The notes below the pieces were generated by a model, which was not told the DNA's origin, did not search any database, and was given only the letters and a program-made list of their open reading frames with translations. From positions 62,001 to 126,000 of the forward strand of contig CAVPIA010000006.1 of assembly GCA_963704875.1 (NCBI GenBank): a DNA stretch of 64,000 nt, written 5' to 3'. Positions within the stretch are counted from its first letter, which is position 1; each line of letters starts with the position of its first letter. A program made the position numbers and the translations under genes. Source of the stretch: CAMYOC01 sp963704875 (GTDB taxonomy: Bacteria > Pseudomonadota > Gammaproteobacteria > Steroidobacterales > XN24). Below are positions 59,654 to 64,000 of the stretch, one piece after another.

Positions 59654-62600
59654 TCAGCCACGGTCCTGCTGACGCTTGCTTATGCCGGAGCGGACCTGGG
59701 CGACGAGTTGCTCGCGCGTGTAGTGGCCCTTGCTCAGCACCTGCTCCGCCTTGCTACGCAGGCTGCGCATCTCCGCATCACTCAGGTCTTTCGCGGTGAC
59801 CACTACCACGGGTATGTCGGCAAATGCATCTATCGCCCGGAAGTGCTCAAGGAATTCGAAGCCATCCATCACCGGCATCATCAGGTCGAGCAGGACCAAC
59901 GCCGGGGTCCGCTCGGCTCGCGCGCTGCAGCGCTTCCTCGCCATCTGCGGCTTCTACCACGTTCCTCTGCAGCGCCTTCAGCTGCCGCGTCATCATCTGA
60001 CGGGCTTCGGCTTCGTCATCGACCAGCAGAATCGGCGCCTGGTCGGTTGGCGCCAGATGACTCAGGACTTTGCTCAATGCGTCACGATTGATGGGCTTGG
60101 TGAGGAACTCATCGGCACCCAGCGCATAGCCGAGCTTGCTGTCGCTGACCATGGTCACCATCACCACCGGAATACCGGCGAGTTCCGGATCCGCCTTTAG
60201 CTGACGCAGGACGCTCCAGCCGTCGCGACCCGGCATCATCACGTCCAGGGTGATGGCGTCCGGTTTGAGTTCAGCCGCCAGACGCAGCCCTTCCTCACCG
60301 TTGGCGGCGATGGCCACGCGGAATCTGTCCTTGCGCAAGGTCCTGCACAGCAGTTCCCGGGACTCGGCATCGTCCTCGATCACCAGCACCAGGCCACCCT
60401 CAGCTGCTTCCTCCAGCACCTGCGCGGCCGCCGTTGGCTCGGGACCTTCCGGCGCTGCTGCGGGTTCCCCAGCCGACCCTCGCGCCGCCTCCAGCGCGTT
60501 GACTTTGGCCGGCAGACGGACGCTGAATGTCGCGCCCCGACCTGGCTGACTCGCTACGCTGATATCGCCGCCCATCATCTGCACAAAGCGGCGGGTGATC
60601 GCGAGGCCGAGACCGGTGCCGCCGAATTCCCGGGTGGTCGATGCATCCGCCTGACTGAACTCTTCGAAGATGTGCTCCAGCTTGTCCTCGGGGATACCGA
60701 TCCCGGTATCCGCGACGCTCATCTCGATCCAGTCGCCGTCCTCGGCCGTGTGCCGCGCTACCGCGAGCGTGATCGTGCCGTCCCGGGTAAATTTGGCGGC
60801 GTTGCTGATCAGATTGAACAAGGTCTGTCGCACCTTGGTGAGGTCAGCGCGCATCGCGCCAATATCAGCTTGCAGGTCGGTGACCAGTCGATTGTTCTTA
60901 TCGTTGACCAGCGGCGCGGCCGTCGCCACGACATCGTCGATCATCTCCGCGAGATCAAATCGCTCCAGATACAGATCCATGCGGCCGGCTTCGACCTTTG
61001 ACAGATCGAGTATGTCGTTGATCAGGGATAGCAGGTGGCGACCCGCCTGATGGATACGTTTGACGTCAGGCAGCATATCCTCCTGGCCGGCGTCCTCCAG
61101 ATCCTCCTGCAGGATTTCGCTGTAACCAATAATCGCGTTCATCGGCGTGCGTAGCTCGTGGCTCATATTGGCCAGAAAAGCGCTCTTGGCCCGATTCGCC
61201 GACTCCGCTTCTGTGCGGGCATGGTCAAGCTCCTGTTCGATCCGCTTACGCTCGGTGAGATCACGGATGACCGTGAACACCATTTTCTCGCCGAGCAGCG
61301 GCATCGGGCTCAGGCTGACCTCCGCGGTGAAGGTGTTGCCGTCAAGCCGCAGATGCTGCCATTCGAATACGGCATGGCCACTGTCGTAGGCCTCGGCAAT
61401 GTGTTGCGCGCCCGCCTCCTGCGACGACAGCCCTGGAGGCCTGAAACTCCGGCGAGATGGGCGGCGCGTAGGGGATTCTTCCGACAAGCGCCTGTTTCTC
61501 ATCAAACCCGAACAACTCCACCGCGGCCGCATTACAATCGACGATGCCGCTTTCATCGATGATCAGGAACGGCTCCGAGGTTTGCTCATAGAGCGAGCGG
61601 AACCGGGCTTCGTTTTCGCGCAATTCCGCGTCGGCCTTGCTGCGACGATCCGCCATCTCGTTGATGGCCAGCGCCAGCACATCCTGATCGCCGCGCGGCG
61701 GTACCCGCTTGGTGTAATCACCCTCGGCTATCGCGGCACAAACATTGCGGATCTGGCGCTGGGAATCCAGCACATGATTCAGGCTCCGGTTCAGCCGGCC
61801 CACTTCATCCTTGCCTTCGTCCAGACTGATTTCCGAGCACGACGCGCCAGCCGCAACAAGATCCGCGGCAGCTACTGCCTTGCGGATACGCCGTCCTGCG
61901 CCGCGCACGATGACTGCAGAGATGAGCACCGAAACCAACAGTCCCAGCAGCGCGACGATAAGTGTCGGGATGATCGACGCTTTGACCGCAGCCAGCGCGA
62001 CCTCCTGATTCTGTCTCACGACGAGCAGCCATTGTCCGGTCGGGATCGGGGCCGCTGCAAAATAGCTCGCCTGCCCCGAAATCGGGTCATCGACGAGGAC
62101 CATGCCGGATTCGTCGTTGCGAGCGTAGAACGGTTCCATGATCTCGCCGTATGGCGTATCCGCAAGATTCCGGGCCTGCAGATCTTCGTTGCCTTGGAGA
62201 CTGGCGGCGATAAACCGCCCTTGACGACTGATCAGAAAAAGATCGAATTTTTCTCTGTCCCTGACCGCGTCCAGGAATTTGCCGATGTCCTCCAGCGCCC
62301 GATCGACTCCGGCAATGCCCCGGAAGCGGCCTTCGATCACGATCGGATAGACCTGTTCGACGATCATCTTGCCCTCGTAGACATAGGGCTCGGTGACCAG
62401 AAACTGCGCTCGCCCGGACTCAAGAAACAGGTCTTTTACGCCCTGGTAGTAGAGACTGGTCTCCATATCAACCAACGGCTCGAGGAGTATCGTCGACGAG
62501 TCGTCATGATCCCGGTACCAGTAAGGCAGGAAGCGCCCATCGGCACCCAGACCGGCGCGGATCGGAGCGGCTTCGGGACTATCGGGGAATGCCGCATCGT

Positions 62601-62982
62601 TCTGATCGGCATTCGGCTCATAGCCGAAATACGAACCGGTGAATTCGGGAAATTCCTCGAGCACCCGACGAGCGTATTCGGTTGATTCGACGCGACGCCC
62701 GAACCCACCGCTGGTCTGCGCAAATGCCATCACCCGCACAGCCATCGTGGCACGGGTATTGCCGCGCTCCACCTCGGCCGCCACTTCCTCGGCGCGCAGC
62801 AAGATCTGCTGCTCTACCTGGGCCCGTTGTCGGGCCAGCATGGTCGATGACACATAAGCCAAAACGACCAGCATCACCAGCAAGCTCGGGATCGCACCGA
62901 ACAGGAAGATGCGCCCAAGCAGTGATTGGCCAAACGGCAGGCGGTCGTCGGCCGCGGCTTTGATGTCGTTTTTGGAGTTCAA
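59654..62982 (-). pseudogene. Hybrid sensor histidine kinase, broken by two frameshifts
   Basis: Three overlapping frames encode successive parts of one kinase. The first holds a membrane segment (FLFGAIPSLLVMLVVLAYVS), a dCache-like sensor (SYFGYEPNADQND), a second membrane segment, HAMP and the start of a PAS domain. The second resumes inside PAS (VFEWQHLRLDGNTFTAEVSL), then HisKA (KSAFLANMSHELRTPMNAII), HATPase (LFNLISNAAKF, DTGIGIP, GTGLGLA), receiver 1 (LDVMMPGRDGW) and the start of receiver 2. The third completes receiver 2 (LVLLDLMMPVMDGFEF). Frame breaks lie near 61438-61443 and near 59925-59935. Removing one base at each restores a continuous 1108-residue protein from TTG 62982; the frame also has an ATG at 63108 without a ribosome binding site. 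Signal and output are unknown. Confidence 0.8.
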
Positions 62983-63108
62983 GCAGATTCCACGACGTGA
63001 CGATAAAAGATGGCCCCAGCTCCTCTGCTCTAAGGAAAAATATTCCGATCCTGGCGGGCTAGCCGCGCGGTCGGTGAAATGAGAAAAACCGGCCGATCCA
63101 ACTAGCAT

Positions 63109-63456
63109 AATATACTGGTACGGTCACCAATGGACGCACACGGCCATTGCATTGACACGGTCAGCTTTGAAGGTCGGCAAGTGGTCCGGTAGGCACTCTG
63201 CCCAAATCGATGTCGGACACCGATTTGAGAGATGCGATGTCGGCCTCGCTTTTCTTGTCTGATGGGCAACCCATGGCGGCCCCCCGCTCGCCGCGCGGGC
63301 GCAGGCCACGGCCAAAAGCGACATGTTATTCCTCTATGGCGAACCGACATCGCTGCCACCGACTTACCCGTCGATGGAAGCGCTGGGCCAGGGTCTGTCG
63401 ATATCAAAAAGTTTGCCAGAGGTCTTGGCAAGCGGCGAGCGCGCTATGATTGCCGC
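63109..63456. promoter_or_regulatory. Divergent 348-nt region between the hybrid kinase and a lipoprotein gene
   Basis: No gene is supported. On the minus strand the AT-rich TATATTATGCT at about 63103-63113 looks like a -10 region for the kinase. If so, the ATG at 63108 is too close to serve as start and a downstream start such as TTG 62982 is likelier. The plus side must hold the promoter of the lipoprotein gene. Confidence 0.3.
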
Positions 63457-64000
63457 ATGACTGGATGGCGATTCATCATATTCCTGGTCGCTCTCGTCAC
63501 GCTGGCAGCGTGTTCCAGCCCCGTCCGCGACGAGATCGATCTGATGCCCGCCCCCGACGTCTACGGCGGCGGCATGCTGGATCCCCTCCCGGAGAAGGAT
63601 CCGGAAATCGAGCTTCCATACAAGACTCTGCTTTACGCTACTGACCGCGAACCAGGCTCCCCGAGCGACAGCCAGGAATACTATCTAAACGAGCGTGGCC
63701 AGATTCTGCGCCTCGGCGTGGCCCGGATATCGCTGCATCAGCCTGACCTTCCATGGTCGGATATGCGGGAGATCTCGCTGGTGAAAAATCGCTCCGAAGA
63801 CCTTCCATTACGCGTCACCGGGGTCGAGGAACACGGCATTCTTGAGACCACGATCCCCGCTTTTGCCAAGCGCGAGGATTATGGCGAAGACCTGCTGGAT
63901 GGCGACGAGGAGTTTGCCGCAGCTGTCAACCAGCAACTCGCACGCTCCGGGCGCAAGGACATCGTGATCTATGTGCACGGCTATAAAGTCGTGTTCGAAA
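63457..64000 (+). CDS. Lipoprotein alpha/beta hydrolase, partial at the right edge
   Basis: An ATG at 63457 opens a frame that runs to the end of the window without a stop (181 complete codons). The product starts MTGWRFIIFLVALVTLAACS with a lipobox (LAAC). It then shows LPYKTLLYATDREPGS, a pattern typical of DUF900-type (COG4782) alpha/beta hydrolases, and near the edge RKDIVIYVHGYKVVFE, the oxyanion HG strand that precedes the nucleophile elbow. The catalytic Ser lies beyond the window. It is divergent from the hybrid kinase. The substrate is unknown. Confidence 0.8.
   Translation, partial: MTGWRFIIFLVALVTLAACSSPVRDEIDLMPAPDVYGGGMLDPLPEKDPEIELPYKTLLYATDREPGSPSDSQEYYLNERGQILRLGVARISLHQPDLPWSDMREISLVKNRSEDLPLRVTGVEEHGILETTIPAFAKREDYGEDLLDGDEEFAAAVNQQLARSGRKDIVIYVHGYKVVFE

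Noticed and set aside
61399..62685. 428-codon plus-strand open frame
   Set aside because: It is antisense to the sensor part of the hybrid kinase and shows no recognisable protein pattern.
63102..63431. 109-codon minus-strand open frame upstream of the hybrid kinase
   Set aside because: The composition is Arg/Pro-rich with no family pattern; the region is better read as a divergent promoter region.

Overview
The window is a GC-rich chromosomal segment from a heterotrophic gammaproteobacterium. The evidence is the order thrS-infC-rpmI-rplT-pheS-pheT-ihfA-merR-tRNA-Pro, an infC that starts at a rare AUC codon, MlaA/MlaC/AsmA envelope genes, and a porin-type outer-membrane protein ending in Phe. 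I cannot name a genus. No insertion sequence, prophage, integrase or CRISPR array was seen.

Region 1 (about 1-33.9 kb) is an alpha-glucan supercluster, nearly all on the minus strand. Read in transcription order, its first block is glycogen phosphorylase (glgP), branching enzyme (glgB), an aldo/keto reductase and a GlgX-type debranching enzyme. After a 369-nt gap comes a 2072-residue pullulanase lipoprotein with three repeated modules on each side of its catalytic core. A convergent pair of SGNH/TPR membrane-anchored paralogues and a missed 50-codon DUF5989 gene interrupt the cluster. The second block is a GH13 alpha-amylase lipoprotein, malK, malE, an unusually long malF, malG, an exported glucodextranase-C-like protein, a 715-residue outer-membrane beta-barrel, a second exported glucodextranase-C-like protein with a SHOCT tail, malQ and a kinase-like DUF4032 protein. 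My reading is a complete starch pathway: surface cleavage, outer-membrane passage without a TonB receptor, ABC import, then intracellular transglycosylation, debranching, phosphorolysis and storage. No local transcriptional regulator, glgA or glgC is present.

Region 2 (34-45.6 kb) is cell envelope and redox: a large AsmA-family protein, MlaC, a 2OG-Fe(II) oxygenase, an alpha/beta hydrolase that abuts mlaA, a terminator, then a Mo-bis-MGD oxidoreductase paired with an FMN-dependent alpha-hydroxy-acid oxidase, and a small membrane protein.

Region 3 (45.8-56.9 kb) is conserved housekeeping: tRNA-Pro(GGG), a MerR-type regulator, ihfA, pheT, pheS, rplT, rpmI, infC, thrS, tRNA-Val(GAC), uvrB, an aspartate-type aminotransferase and tRNA-Asn(GTT).

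Region 4 (56.9-64 kb) is more disturbed. It holds two related intergenic repeats of about 180 bp in direct orientation flanking a 2.5-kb segment, an outer-membrane transporter-like gene with one frameshift, an intact zinc alcohol dehydrogenase, a hybrid sensor histidine kinase broken by two frameshifts, and the 5' end of a lipoprotein alpha/beta hydrolase running off the right edge. All three frameshifts look like one extra base, so sequencing or assembly error is as likely as gene decay.
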